From positions 1,544,518 to 1,608,517 of the forward strand of contig NZ_KI912148.1 of assembly GCF_000517105.1 (NCBI RefSeq): 64,000 nucleotides of DNA, written 5' to 3'. Under the pieces are notes generated by a model that did no database searches, was not told the DNA's origin, and saw only the letters and a program-made list of their open reading frames with translations. The position numbers were made by a program, and so were the translations under genes. Positions within the stretch are counted from its first letter, which is position 1. The number at the start of each line of letters is the position of its first letter. Positions 32,314-42,020 of the stretch are shown one piece after another. Origin of the DNA: Fischerella sp. PCC 9605. Its GTDB lineage: Bacteria > Cyanobacteriota > Cyanobacteriia > Cyanobacteriales > Nostocaceae.

Positions 32314-35226
32314 ATGCTTAAAAGTTATCGAAATAATTACAAAGAGATTTTTACACGAGCAAAAACAAATCCTAATGCTGTCCCAAAAGCAAAACTTCCT
32401 CTAGGGCAGTGGTTTGTTAACTTGCCAATTAACAGCAAACATTTAACTGCTATGCTTGTGTCTGAATTGGCAATTATTTTCGGTTTAGGTATTAGTTCGA
32501 CTTTAATTATTAATTGCAGTTTAAAGGCTCAATATCTCAAACAAGCAAAGTCAGAAATTAGCATTGCAGATGTTAATTACAACCTGAAATTTACTCAAAT
32601 GGATTTTGCCTTTAATGGCCAGTCAAAAAATAATGCCATTATTAAGGCTGCCCAACTGTATTTACTTGGTCAGAATTTAAGCCAGCCATCGTACTCTGAA
32701 GTCAAGCAAATTCTCCAAAATGAAATTCAGACTCTCCGTATTGACTCTGCAACTCTAGTCGGCACAGACAGGCGGATTATTGTTAATGCCAATTCTAATC
32801 GCAGAGGCGAATTTTTTGATCCGCATGGCTTGGTGAGTGAGGTATTAAAAAACCCCAGACAAATTCAAGCGAACGTCATTGTTAAGAGATCGGATTTAGA
32901 AAAAGAAATACCTTCCTTGGCGCGAAACTTGAATAATCAAGATGCTCTTGTTCGTTACACAGTTACACCTGTTAAATCTCACAAGGGTAATCAAGTTATT
33001 GGTGTTTTGCTTGCTGGGGATGTTGTCAATGGAAAACAGTCGATTACACGGAGAACCCTCAAAGCCACCGGCGAAGGCTACACCGCTATTTACATGAACA
33101 AAGGAGCAGGAGACTTTGCCTTAGCTACAGCTTTAAATAAAACTGAAGGAAACGACTTAAATGAAGCTACATCTAATCTAGACTTACCCGATAAATCAAT
33201 ACTTGTACGAGCAGTATTGGATCAAGGTAAAGTAGTGACTGGACAGGTGGCTATTGGAAACCAAAACTACGCGATCGCCGCCAAGGCTGTTCCTAATAAA
33301 ATCATTGCAGAACCCAGTCGGGATGTCCCCATTTTTGCAGGTGAATCAGTAGCCATTTTAGTACAGGGAAGCAGCCAAGATAATCTCCAGAATTTGCTTC
33401 AGCAAAATAGACTGCAATATGCACTGGCCAGTGTTTTTGGTTTAATTCTGATTGGGGTTTGGACATATACTCTCAAGCGAAGAATTCTGAAACCAATAGG
33501 AGAAATAGAAGGAAAAATCCGGAAATTTGCTGGTGGCGATCGCTCTGTTCGCATGGAAATTGACAGCACTGATGAATTAGGGCAATTGGCTGTCGCCTTT
33601 AACCAAATGGTAGAAACAATTTCTGAAAAAGCCATCCAGCAAGAAAATGAAGCCAAGCTAGCACAGCTAGTCAATAAAATTACTTTTCGCATCCGTGGTT
33701 CTCTTGATACTGCACAAATACTAAATGCAGCGGTAACAACAATGCGAGAAGCGATCCAAGCAGATCGAGTCGTTGTCTATAGCTTCGATGAAAACTGGAT
33801 GGGCAAGATTGTAGCTGAATGCGTTGGTGACGAGTGGCCGTCCGCGTTGGGTACAGAAATTCCCGACCCTTGTTTTGCCAGAGATTACGTTGACAAATAT
33901 CAAAGAGGCCGTGTCCAAGCACTGGAAAACATCTACGAAGCAGGTTTAACCGCGTGTCACATTGCTCAACTGGAGGCATTTGAAGTCAAAGCAAATTTAG
34001 TCGCGCCTATTTTGCTCAACAACAACCTCTACGGCTTACTGATCGCTCATCAGTGCGATCGCCCCCGTAAATGGAAAGAATCAGAAATCAATTTATTTAA
34101 GCAGGTAGCTATTCCCATTGGTTATGCTCTAGAGCAGGCACATATTCTTGAACAGGTACATAGAGCACGTTCTCGTGCAGAACTAATCGCCATTGAGCAA
34201 AGTCAACAGAAAGAAGCGCTGCAACAACAAATTATCAAACTGCTGCGAGATATCGAAGGAGCATCCAAAGGCGATTTGACAGTGCGTGCGACTATTACAC
34301 AAGGGGAAATAGGCACCGTTGCTGACTTTTTCAACACCATCGTTGAGAATCTCAGAGAGATTGTCACCAAAGTGAAAGCGTCTGCAACTGCTGTGAATGC
34401 AGCCCTTGGTGAAAACGAAGGTGCGATTCGCCAACTTGCCGACGAAGCCATCAAACAAGCAATTGATATCAACCATACCCTCGATAGTGTTGAGCGCATG
34501 ACACATTCGATCGCAGATGTGGCAGACAATGCTAAAAAAGCCGCCGCAATTGCCCATACAGCCTCCGATACCGCCACTGAAGGTGAAAAAGCAATTGATC
34601 TGACGGTAGAAAAAATCTTCAACTTGCGCTCAACAATTGATGATACAGCCAAAAAAGTCAAGCGCCTGGGAGAATCGTCGCAACAAATTTCCCGGATAGT
34701 TTCCTTGATTAACGAGATTGCCGTGCAAACCAACTTGCTAGCAGTCAACGCTGGACTGGAAGCCTCAAGGGTTGGCGAACAAAGTCAAGGTTTTGCAGTG
34801 GTTGCTACAGAAGTCGGTGAACTTGCAGCCCGTTGCTCTGACGCCACTCAAGAAATTAAGCTGCTTGTGGAGAATATTCAACGAGAAACGGCTGAAGTTG
34901 CCAAAGCAATGGAACAGGGAACTATCCAGGTAGTGGAAGGCTCTCGCATTGTAGAAAATGCGAAAATCTCTCTCAACCAGATTCTGAGTGTTTCTCGCCA
35001 AATTGATGAGTTAGTGCAGTCAATTTCTCAGGCGACTGTATCTCAAGTAGAAACATCGCAAGCAGTAACCAAGTTAATCGCAGAAATATCTCAAGTGTCA
35101 GAAAGTACCAGTAGCTCATCACGTCAAATTTCTCAGTCATTGCAACAAACAGTCAGAATTTCTCAGGAATTGCAAGCAACTGTGGCGAAGTTCAAAATTA
35201 GCGAACAAAATCGACTGGATGTGTAA
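32314..35226 (+). CDS. methyl-accepting chemotaxis protein with DXCF-type GAF domain
   Basis: A 970-residue transducer. Membrane helix 1 is at about 43-68, a periplasmic Cache-like sensor at 70-360, helix 2 near 368-388, and HAMP near 388-440. The GAF domain (about 455-612) contains DPCF with Cys520 and ACHIAQL with Cys548, the two cysteines of DXCF cyanobacteriochromes. A second HAMP-like linker follows, then the MCP signalling domain (about 700-960) with EIAVQTNLLAVNAGLEASR at its tip. No che or pil genes are adjacent, unlike pixJ operons. Likely role: light-directed motility, inferred. Confidence 0.92.
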   Translation: MLKSYRNNYKEIFTRAKTNPNAVPKAKLPLGQWFVNLPINSKHLTAMLVSELAIIFGLGISSTLIINCSLKAQYLKQAKSEISIADVNYNLKFTQMDFAFNGQSKNNAIIKAAQLYLLGQNLSQPSYSEVKQILQNEIQTLRIDSATLVGTDRRIIVNANSNRRGEFFDPHGLVSEVLKNPRQIQANVIVKRSDLEKEIPSLARNLNNQDALVRYTVTPVKSHKGNQVIGVLLAGDVVNGKQSITRRTLKATGEGYTAIYMNKGAGDFALATALNKTEGNDLNEATSNLDLPDKSILVRAVLDQGKVVTGQVAIGNQNYAIAAKAVPNKIIAEPSRDVPIFAGESVAILVQGSSQDNLQNLLQQNRLQYALASVFGLILIGVWTYTLKRRILKPIGEIEGKIRKFAGGDRSVRMEIDSTDELGQLAVAFNQMVETISEKAIQQENEAKLAQLVNKITFRIRGSLDTAQILNAAVTTMREAIQADRVVVYSFDENWMGKIVAECVGDEWPSALGTEIPDPCFARDYVDKYQRGRVQALENIYEAGLTACHIAQLEAFEVKANLVAPILLNNNLYGLLIAHQCDRPRKWKESEINLFKQVAIPIGYALEQAHILEQVHRARSRAELIAIEQSQQKEALQQQIIKLLRDIEGASKGDLTVRATITQGEIGTVADFFNTIVENLREIVTKVKASATAVNAALGENEGAIRQLADEAIKQAIDINHTLDSVERMTHSIADVADNAKKAAAIAHTASDTATEGEKAIDLTVEKIFNLRSTIDDTAKKVKRLGESSQQISRIVSLINEIAVQTNLLAVNAGLEASRVGEQSQGFAVVATEVGELAARCSDATQEIKLLVENIQRETAEVAKAMEQGTIQVVEGSRIVENAKISLNQILSVSRQIDELVQSISQATVSQVETSQAVTKLIAEISQVSESTSSSSRQISQSLQQTVRISQELQATVAKFKISEQNRLDV

Positions 35227-35543
35227 TGATAAACTGGCGATTCATGATTATTGCGGAGGCGATCGCATCTAGCTTGAAAGTAGGGATTGGGGATTTTCCT
35301 CTTTGTGTCCCTTCGCTGCGCTCGAGGGCAAGCTTAGTGTCTTAGTGTTTCAATCATTCTTTTTTCACCACCAAGACACATAGACACCAAGAAAAATCCA
35401 TTTTCAAGACTCACACCTTGACAGGGGTAGCAACAGTCCCCAGACAAGCCACCCTTGTTACTAGGTTCAACCTGGTAACAAGAATGAGAGCCTCTGGCTC
35501 TCCCAGATGCAACTTTTGAGTTAATCCTACTTCTACAACAAGT
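35227..35543. repeat. gap with dispersed repeats after the chemoreceptor gene
   Basis: No gene seen. It contains HIP1, a GGGATTGGGGATTTT string near 35282, and inverted GTGTCTTAGTGTTT / CACCAAGACACATAGACACC segments (35335-35395) that can pair. The GTTACCAG hairpin repeat is at 35457-35502. Confidence 0.55.
35457..35502. repeat. GTTACCAG hairpin repeat, copy 2
   Basis: Arms GTTACTAGGTT and AACCTGGTAAC around a single C, then a second small hairpin GAGAGCCTCTGGCTCTC. It is nearly identical to the unit at 43133-43180. Confidence 0.75.
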
Positions 35544-36305
35544 CTACTGACCAGCAGCGATTTTCTTTTCTAAAACAGCGATTCGCTCTTTTGCATTTGG
35601 GTGAGTACTCAAAAACGTCGGTCTAGAAGAACGATTCACTAATTTCCTTAGAAATGCTGGCATAGCATTCGCATCGTAACCCGCCCGTTGCATATACTGC
35701 AATCCTTTAGCATCGGCATCAAATTCAGCGTCACGGCTATTTGGTAAGTCTATAGCTACCTTATAAGCTAAAGCCGCCAAATTGCTTCTATCTAAGCCAG
35801 CAAGCGAAGCCGCCCCTTGAGCTAGTTGTGCTTGTTTCAGTTTGTTGATTAAGTCGTCATTACAAATGTGAGCAATTTCATGCGCCAAAACCGATGCCAA
35901 CTGGTCTTCGTTATCCACTGCTTGTAACAACCCAGTGTGGACATAGACATAGCCACCCGTGGTGGCAAAGGCATTAATGCTTGAGTTTTGAACTACATAA
36001 AATTTAAAAGGAGTTTGGGAACAGTCACTAGCTCGAGCTATTCGTTGACCTACCTTGTTAACATACGCATTAGTACCGAGCCTGTAATTTCTTCTTACTT
36101 GTTGGTGAATGTCGCCACCCAATGCAGCTTTTTGCTTCGTTGAAAGATTAGAAAGTTGGAAATACTGAATTCCAGGAACAATTAAATCCTGAAATGGAAT
36201 CGCACTTGCTGGCGCGGGAGCAGATAATCCCACACTAGCAGCAGTTCCCAAACCAAGAACTAAAGAAAGGGTTTTACGAAATTTATTAGGAAAACGAGCA
36301 ATCAT
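35544..36305 (-). CDS. M48-family metalloprotease, secreted
   Basis: A 253-residue zinc protease with a signal peptide (TLSLVLGLGTAASVGLSAPA, cleavage near residue 35). The HEIAH zinc site lies near residues 141-145, and the third ligand Glu is in SRDAEFDAD near 190. It ends FLSTHPNAKERIAVLEKKI, typical of M48C proteins such as BepA/LoiP-like periplasmic quality-control proteases. No TPR domain is attached. Likely role is periplasmic or outer-membrane protein turnover. Confidence 0.92.
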   Translation of the reverse strand: MIARFPNKFRKTLSLVLGLGTAASVGLSAPAPASAIPFQDLIVPGIQYFQLSNLSTKQKAALGGDIHQQVRRNYRLGTNAYVNKVGQRIARASDCSQTPFKFYVVQNSSINAFATTGGYVYVHTGLLQAVDNEDQLASVLAHEIAHICNDDLINKLKQAQLAQGAASLAGLDRSNLAALAYKVAIDLPNSRDAEFDADAKGLQYMQRAGYDANAMPAFLRKLVNRSSRPTFLSTHPNAKERIAVLEKKIAAGQ

Positions 36306-36565
36306 GATGACCCAAAATCTTATATCTCAATTGTCAACGCTAATTTAAGCCTGTTTTTAGCTAATTTTTAATTTACTCTTCCATCTGTTTGTTATATTTA
36401 ACTTTGTGTACTTTGTGTACTTTGTGGTTCGTTTAAAAAAAACCATGTTCACAACTCACATAGAATTGCTATAGTACACTTTATTTTACTTTTATTATAA
36501 ATAATTCACATACTTAACAGTCCTCTACCTGTAGATTGGAATTTTTCTATACTGCTGAAGTCTGT

Positions 36566-37438
36566 TTACAAAGGAGTCAGCCAATAGCTAACCCCACTAA
36601 CCACTTTATTTTTAAACCCAAATTCACTCAATTTCTCTGGTGGATAACCGACATAAGTCCAATGGGGTATATCATTTTCTACCGTCCGAAACCAACCATT
36701 TCGATTTAAAGCCTGTTTTTGCACTTCATTTGATACTCTTAAATCAATTGCTATTCCCCAAAGATGTTGTGAACTACCAGGAGGTGCGACTGTACCAAGA
36801 ATTTTTGTTTCTTCACCCTGTCGTACTCTCGCCAAAGTTATATCGTTAGCGTATTTTCTCCAAAACCTGACAGTTGTGGTAAAACTACGAGTACAGTCAC
36901 TATCACCATAACCAGATTTTAAAGGGATTATCACTTGTGCTTTTGCTCTATTTAAAGCATCGGCTGCGGCTTTTTGTAAATAACAGTCGTAGCTATCATT
37001 TACTTTAGCCATCGTCAAGGTAGCTTGAAAATCTTGTGTTTCTTGTTCGTTATTAAAAATCACTTTTGTTGGCAGTTTTATTTCTGGGTCTTGATTTACA
37101 AAAGCAGCACCATAGGCACGCAATAAAGTATATTCATAAGTACCAGATTGAGGGATAGTTAGTAACTTATCTGTAATCGCTGCCAAAAAACGTAGCTTGC
37201 CCGTCAATTTTCGTTCAGAATTAAAATATGTAGTAGAACTCGTGATATTTTTAGGTATATTTGTACATCTTTGAGATGATTGTTTGCGATCGCCTAATGA
37301 ATCAACAATAACGCAATTATCTGAGTTTTGGTTATATTGACTCAATATGTGGTGTCTAGTTCCGCTACTAGCCACTAAGGTAAAAACAATCAAGGCGATA
37401 ATTGTTAAAAAAATCGTCCTTTTAAAAATTACTTTCAT
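36566..37438 (-). CDS. M15-like D-Ala-D-Ala carboxypeptidase-type protein
   Basis: A 290-residue protein anchored or exported by an N-terminal hydrophobic segment (about 8-26). The C-terminal part has SSQHLWGIAIDLRV and NDIPHWTYVGYPP, matching the S-x-H-x6-D and terminal H-W of VanY-like M15 peptidases. The first metal His, the Asp and the last His are therefore present. It probably trims peptidoglycan peptides or acts as a related zinc hydrolase. The N-terminal half is not recognised. Confidence 0.7.
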   Translation of the reverse strand: MKVIFKRTIFLTIIALIVFTLVASSGTRHHILSQYNQNSDNCVIVDSLGDRKQSSQRCTNIPKNITSSTTYFNSERKLTGKLRFLAAITDKLLTIPQSGTYEYTLLRAYGAAFVNQDPEIKLPTKVIFNNEQETQDFQATLTMAKVNDSYDCYLQKAAADALNRAKAQVIIPLKSGYGDSDCTRSFTTTVRFWRKYANDITLARVRQGEETKILGTVAPPGSSQHLWGIAIDLRVSNEVQKQALNRNGWFRTVENDIPHWTYVGYPPEKLSEFGFKNKVVSGVSYWLTPL

Positions 37439-37696
37439 AAAGCAGCACCCTGAAAACAGTAGCTATATTTTTATTGTCATTTCAATTGAAAAATATTCAA
37501 CCGAGAAAACAATGAAATAGCTCAAATAAGCTGAAGTAGACATTTTTTGCTCAATGCCAAACAACAGCTACAAATTATTTTGATGAATAAATAAAAGTTG
37601 AAAGTTGATGCACATCTTTATCATATAATCTACGACCATGAAAACATATGTATCGGTTAAAATTGATAGTATCTCTGAGCTTAGTGTTCCTTAATC

Positions 37697-39634
37697 ATGA
37701 CCATGCACAATTCCGTAGAATTCCAAGACACTTTTGATGTCATCGTCGTCGGTGCAGGTCACTCCGGTTGTGAAGCAGCCCTTGCTACCGCACGCCTCGG
37801 TTGTCGTACTCTTTTGTTGACGCTGAACTTGGATAAAATTGCTTGGCAACCCTGCAACCCAGCGGTGGGTGGCCCTGCCAAATCTCAGTTGACCCATGAG
37901 GTGGATGCACTGGGCGGAGAAATTGGTAAGATGGCAGACCGTACCTATCTGCAAAAGCGGATTCTCAACTCTTCGCGGGGACCTGCGGTTTGGGCATTAC
38001 GCGCCCAGACTGACAAGCGGGAATACGCGGCGGTGATGAAAACTATTGTTGAGAACCAAGACAATTTGATTGTTCGCGAAGGAATGGTTACGGATTTGGT
38101 GCTGGGCGCTAACGATGAAATTGTTGGCGTGCAGACTTACTTTGGTGTAGCATTCGAGTGCAAAGCGGTCATCCTCACCACTGGCACATTTTTGGGAGGA
38201 CGAATCTGGGTTGGTAACAAGTCGATGCCAGCAGGACGTGCTGGTGAATTTGCTGCTGAGGGCTTAACAGAAACACTGCAACGTATGGGCTTTGAAACAA
38301 GCCGCCTGAAGACGGGTACTCCCGCACGGGTAGATAAGAGATCCGCAGACTACAGCAAAATGGAACTCCAGCCAGGAGATGCAGACGTCCGCTGGTTTAG
38401 CTTCGACCCCGAAGTGTGGGTAGAAAGGGAACAAATGCCCTGCTATATGACCCGAACCACAGCCGAAACTCATCGCCTGATTCGAGAAAATTTGCACCTT
38501 TCACCGGTGTATGGCGGCTGGGTAGAAGCCAAAGGGCCGCGTTACTGTCCCAGTATTGAAGATAAGATTGTCCGCTTTGCTGATAAAGAAAGCCACCAAA
38601 TCTTTATCGAACCGGAAGGTAGGGATATACCGGAACTTTACATTCAAGGTTTTTCGACGGGGTTGCCAGAAAACTTGCAGCTACAAATGTTGCGGAGTCT
38701 CCCCGGTTTGGAAAAGTGTATTATGCTGCGTCCGGCCTATGCAGTAGAGTACGATTATTTACCTGCGAACCAGTGTTATCCCACACTGATGACAAAGAAA
38801 ATAGAAGGGCTGTTCTGTGCAGGACAAATTAACGGTACAACTGGTTACGAAGAAGCCGCAGCCCAAGGCATTGTAGCGGGAATTAACGCGGCGCGGTTTG
38901 TACGCGGTCAATCTGCGATCGTTTTCCCGCGTGAGGAAAGTTATATCGGTACGCTGGTTGACGATCTGTGTACGAAAGACTTGCGCGAACCTTATAGAAT
39001 GCTGACTAGCAGGTCGGAGTATCGCTTAATCTTGCGTTCTGATAATGCCGATCAGCGTTTGACGCCCTTGGGACGGGAAATTGGTTTGATTGACGATCGC
39101 CGTTGGGAATTGTTTACCCGCAAGCAGGCAAATATCGCAGCAGAAAAAGAACGGCTGCACGCCACGCGGGTGAAAGAACATGATGATATTGGCAAAGCGA
39201 TCGCCCAAGCTACAGGACAAGCCATCAAGGGTTCGATTACCCTTGCTGACTTATTGCGGCGTCCGGGATTTCATTATGTAGACCTCAATAGATACGGACT
39301 GGGAAATTCTCAGCTTAACCGTGCTGAAACAGAAGGCGCAGAAATTGACATTAAGTACTCTGGTTATCTTGCCAGACAGCAAAATCAAATTGAGCAAATT
39401 GCTCGTCAGGCCAACCGTCAGTTACCTGCGGATTTGGATTACGCATCGATTGATACTCTTTCTAAAGAAGCACGAGAGAAACTCGCTAAGGTAAAACCGC
39501 TTACTATCGGTCAAGCAGCACGCATTGGTGGTGTTAACCCAGCCGATGTAAATGCTTTACTGATCTATTTAGAATTGCGTAAAAGCCGGACAGAAACTGA
39601 TTTTTCAGCCTTAATGTCCAACCAAACTTTATGA
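37697..39634 (+). CDS. mnmG: tRNA uridine-5-carboxymethylaminomethyl modification enzyme MnmG
   Basis: A 645-residue FAD protein, full length. The Rossmann FAD motif is [13 protein letters not shown] (about 18-30), followed by the family signatures [21 protein letters not shown] and [17 protein letters not shown]-type (here [18 protein letters not shown]) near 375. The C-terminal helical region binds MnmE. With MnmE it installs the cmnm5U34 modification on tRNA wobble uridines. The start may be 37697 or the Met at 37703. It is a single gene here. Confidence 0.97.
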   Translation: MTMHNSVEFQDTFDVIVVGAGHSGCEAALATARLGCRTLLLTLNLDKIAWQPCNPAVGGPAKSQLTHEVDALGGEIGKMADRTYLQKRILNSSRGPAVWALRAQTDKREYAAVMKTIVENQDNLIVREGMVTDLVLGANDEIVGVQTYFGVAFECKAVILTTGTFLGGRIWVGNKSMPAGRAGEFAAEGLTETLQRMGFETSRLKTGTPARVDKRSADYSKMELQPGDADVRWFSFDPEVWVEREQMPCYMTRTTAETHRLIRENLHLSPVYGGWVEAKGPRYCPSIEDKIVRFADKESHQIFIEPEGRDIPELYIQGFSTGLPENLQLQMLRSLPGLEKCIMLRPAYAVEYDYLPANQCYPTLMTKKIEGLFCAGQINGTTGYEEAAAQGIVAGINAARFVRGQSAIVFPREESYIGTLVDDLCTKDLREPYRMLTSRSEYRLILRSDNADQRLTPLGREIGLIDDRRWELFTRKQANIAAEKERLHATRVKEHDDIGKAIAQATGQAIKGSITLADLLRRPGFHYVDLNRYGLGNSQLNRAETEGAEIDIKYSGYLARQQNQIEQIARQANRQLPADLDYASIDTLSKEAREKLAKVKPLTIGQAARIGGVNPADVNALLIYLELRKSRTETDFSALMSNQTL

Positions 39635-39860
39635 AGCGGGAGTATAGTAGTAGGGTATATCGGGAATAGGTTAGTATGATTGATGACATCAGTACATACT
39701 GAGCATCATTAACCGTTTCCGATCGCAGTCGAATTTAATACCGAATAAATCATCAACCCGTCTACCTCAGACGGGACTATAGGTTTTTAATCCAAAATCC
39801 GCATAAACAGGGGTAACAATTCATCGGTTGCCCCCGACAAAGCCAAAACTGAAAATCGCT

Positions 39861-41192
39861 ATGTCTCAAGAAGCCAGCACCAATCTCATTATTCCAGATC
39901 CATCGGAGGAATTAATCGCCAGCGAACCTTGGACGATAGAAACCTATGCTGATGGCTTTATGGATGACCTGTTTGCCGAGATAGACTCAATTCTGGATGG
40001 TGGTGGAAATCTACCTTCGCAAACGGTGCAACAAGCATATACTCATCTGCAAACAGTGAGAATGCCGCATATTGTTTTGCCAGACACACCCTTGGGAAAC
40101 ATACAAACAGTGTCGCATTATCGGAACAACCCCAACGCGGTTGTAGTGAATGCTCCTCGTGTCAGCAAAATAGTCAAGAAAGTGCGTCCAAAATCGCGGC
40201 ACTGGTTTAGCCAAATGCTGAGTATGGGAACAACCTTGGGATTGGCGATCGCTGGCATGGCGTGGATGCTCAACTCTGGTTTGCTCAACCGTCTGGTATC
40301 GCAATCTCTCCAGCAAGCTTTGGAAGTACCACAGCCGCAGTTGCAGCCGCAGTTGCCGACAAAAGCAGAAGTAGAGGCAGATTTAGCTAATTATATGCTG
40401 GGAGCGCTCGCCGTTATAGACGCTCAAGCCGCAAAACACAATCTCAAAGGTAGCAATGTTGCACTTACACCAGGGTTAACAACTAACCGTACAGCCCTTG
40501 CCTATGTGAAGAACGACCAACCTACTGGTAATGCTAATCTACCACCTGTTTTAGCAGCTAACAATACAACTCCCGCCCCTAAGCACTCCACCAGCATGGT
40601 AGAGCGAATTTACATTCCTGTTTATCAAGCACCTTTGCCAATGCGCTACGTGCCTCCAGCTGTTGGTGGCATTGCTACAAATTTACCACCACTGCCATCC
40701 ACTGTTAGCAAAACAGCAGCAAATGCAAATAAACCCGAATCTAATGTAAAATCTTCGCACAATACAGTGTCTAAACCAAGTAAACCTGCGGATTTGTTTG
40801 CAGCCGTGCGATCAAACCTAAAGCCTGTAGAAGTGAAAACAGCGCCAATCGCTGTGCAGCAAGCACCCAAGCCAGCCATACCGTCTCTTCCTGCTCTGTT
40901 AGCGCCTCCCAAACTACCCACAGCTACAGCACCACAACCAGAACCAGCAATAGCTAAACAACAAGTGGCATCTGTTTCATCTGCTCCTGCTCCCTCTCAT
41001 ACCCTAGAAGGATTGTTAGAGTTAGGAAACAAATCCGCTGCTTTATTTCAAATTAATGGCGTGAGTCGCCGCGTTGATATTGGTGAAAGCATTGGTTCTA
41101 GTGGTTGGACACTAGTAGATGTCGCCAACGGAGAAGCAATCATCCGCCGTAACGGCGAAGTGCGATCGATTATTGCAGGACAGAAATTTTAA
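39861..41192 (+). CDS. bitopic membrane protein with GspC/PilP-like C-terminal domain
   Basis: About 443 residues from the ATG at 39861; an in-frame TTG at 39828 is less likely. An N-terminal cytoplasmic part leads to one membrane helix (about 115-135, MLSMGTTLGLAIAGMAWML), a long Pro/Ala-rich spacer and a C-terminal domain LELGNKSAALFQINGVSRRV, then DIGESIGSSGWTLVDV and AIIRRNGEVRSIIAGQKF. This layout resembles GspC or PilP pilotins of type II secretion and type IV pili. No pilus genes are nearby. Function inferred from architecture only. Confidence 0.75.
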   Translation: MSQEASTNLIIPDPSEELIASEPWTIETYADGFMDDLFAEIDSILDGGGNLPSQTVQQAYTHLQTVRMPHIVLPDTPLGNIQTVSHYRNNPNAVVVNAPRVSKIVKKVRPKSRHWFSQMLSMGTTLGLAIAGMAWMLNSGLLNRLVSQSLQQALEVPQPQLQPQLPTKAEVEADLANYMLGALAVIDAQAAKHNLKGSNVALTPGLTTNRTALAYVKNDQPTGNANLPPVLAANNTTPAPKHSTSMVERIYIPVYQAPLPMRYVPPAVGGIATNLPPLPSTVSKTAANANKPESNVKSSHNTVSKPSKPADLFAAVRSNLKPVEVKTAPIAVQQAPKPAIPSLPALLAPPKLPTATAPQPEPAIAKQQVASVSSAPAPSHTLEGLLELGNKSAALFQINGVSRRVDIGESIGSSGWTLVDVANGEAIIRRNGEVRSIIAGQKF

Positions 41193-41239
41193 ATTTTTTG
41201 TGCTCATAGCTTCAGAGCTAATGCTAAGTAGCCATTTTT

Positions 41240-41350
41240 GGCGTTGCTGATTTCATGTATGAAAATGATTTTGCGTTCTGCTAAAACCCCTGTAGAGACG
41301 CGCCATGGCGCGTCTCTACATTTGGATTCATACTTTGATTCAGCAACGCC
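41240..41350. mobile_element. 111 bp MITE with terminal inverted repeats and 8 bp target duplication
   Basis: It begins GGCGTTGCTGA and ends TCAGCAACGCC; the terminal repeats extend imperfectly to about 24 bp (through TATGAA / TTCATA). CCATTTTT is present on both sides (41232-41239 and 41351-41358) as an exact target-site duplication. In the centre is the palindrome GTAGAGACGCGCCA / TGGCGCGTCTCTAC (41292-41319). It has no coding capacity, so it would be moved by a transposase encoded elsewhere. Confidence 0.85.
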
Positions 41351-41363
41351 CCATTTTTTATAT

Positions 41364-41400
41364 CCCCTAACCTACATAGTTTGGCGGTTAGGGGAATTTT
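41364..41400 (+). terminator. hairpin after the GspC-like gene
   Basis: CCCCTAACC and GGTTAGGGG form a 9 bp stem around a 13-base loop, followed by AATTTT. It probably terminated the upstream gene before the MITE inserted between them. Confidence 0.55.
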
Positions 41401-41485
41401 AATTGGCTATCTAAACCCTTCTTTCTTTTTTCCTTTGGACACAAGCTAGAACTTTAATTAAAAATAGATCCCAAAGATAGAAAAG

Positions 41486-41914
41486 ATGATTACACCCATG
41501 CGTGTTTTTGTATTACTTTTTAATGCCGGCACAGACAATGAGGGAATTCACACAGTCCGAGTTGGCGATCGCAATAAAATTCTGATGTTCGAGTCAGAAG
41601 ACGATGCTACCCGCTTTGCTTTGATGTTAGAAGCTCAAGATTTTCCCATACCCACAGTCGAGGCGATAGATTCTGAGGAAATCAAAGAATTTTGCCTGAG
41701 TGCTGACTATGATTGGGAAATCATCTCCGAAGACAGTGGTTTAGCGGTTCCCCCAGAAATCAATGTGGAAGAAACCGATTGGAAACCAGATGCAGAAATA
41801 CAGGAGACTGAAGAGGATGCTCTACCTGATAATCAAGAATCACAACAAGAGGAACCGGAATTGTCTGATTCCGAACTGGACAGCATTCGCCGCAGATTAG
41901 AAGGATTGTTGTGA
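41486..41914 (+). CDS. DUF3110 domain protein
   Basis: A 142-residue cytoplasmic protein. The N-terminal 95 residues (MRVFVLLFNAGTDNEGIHTV ... FESEDDATRFALMLEAQDFP) are the DUF3110 domain found across cyanobacteria and plastids. The C-terminal 45 residues are very acidic. No function is established. The stop is followed by AGTCAAGAGTCAATAGTCA heptamers and then murQ, so the genes may be co-transcribed. Confidence 0.9.
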   Translation: MITPMRVFVLLFNAGTDNEGIHTVRVGDRNKILMFESEDDATRFALMLEAQDFPIPTVEAIDSEEIKEFCLSADYDWEIISEDSGLAVPPEINVEETDWKPDAEIQETEEDALPDNQESQQEEPELSDSELDSIRRRLEGLL

Positions 41915-42020
41915 TGAGTCATTAGTCAAGAGTCAATAGTCAAAATTAATTACTCTGGACTTTGGACTTATAACTGTGGACTCCACCTAGGCGTGGACAA
42001 ATGACAAAGGACAAAGAAAA

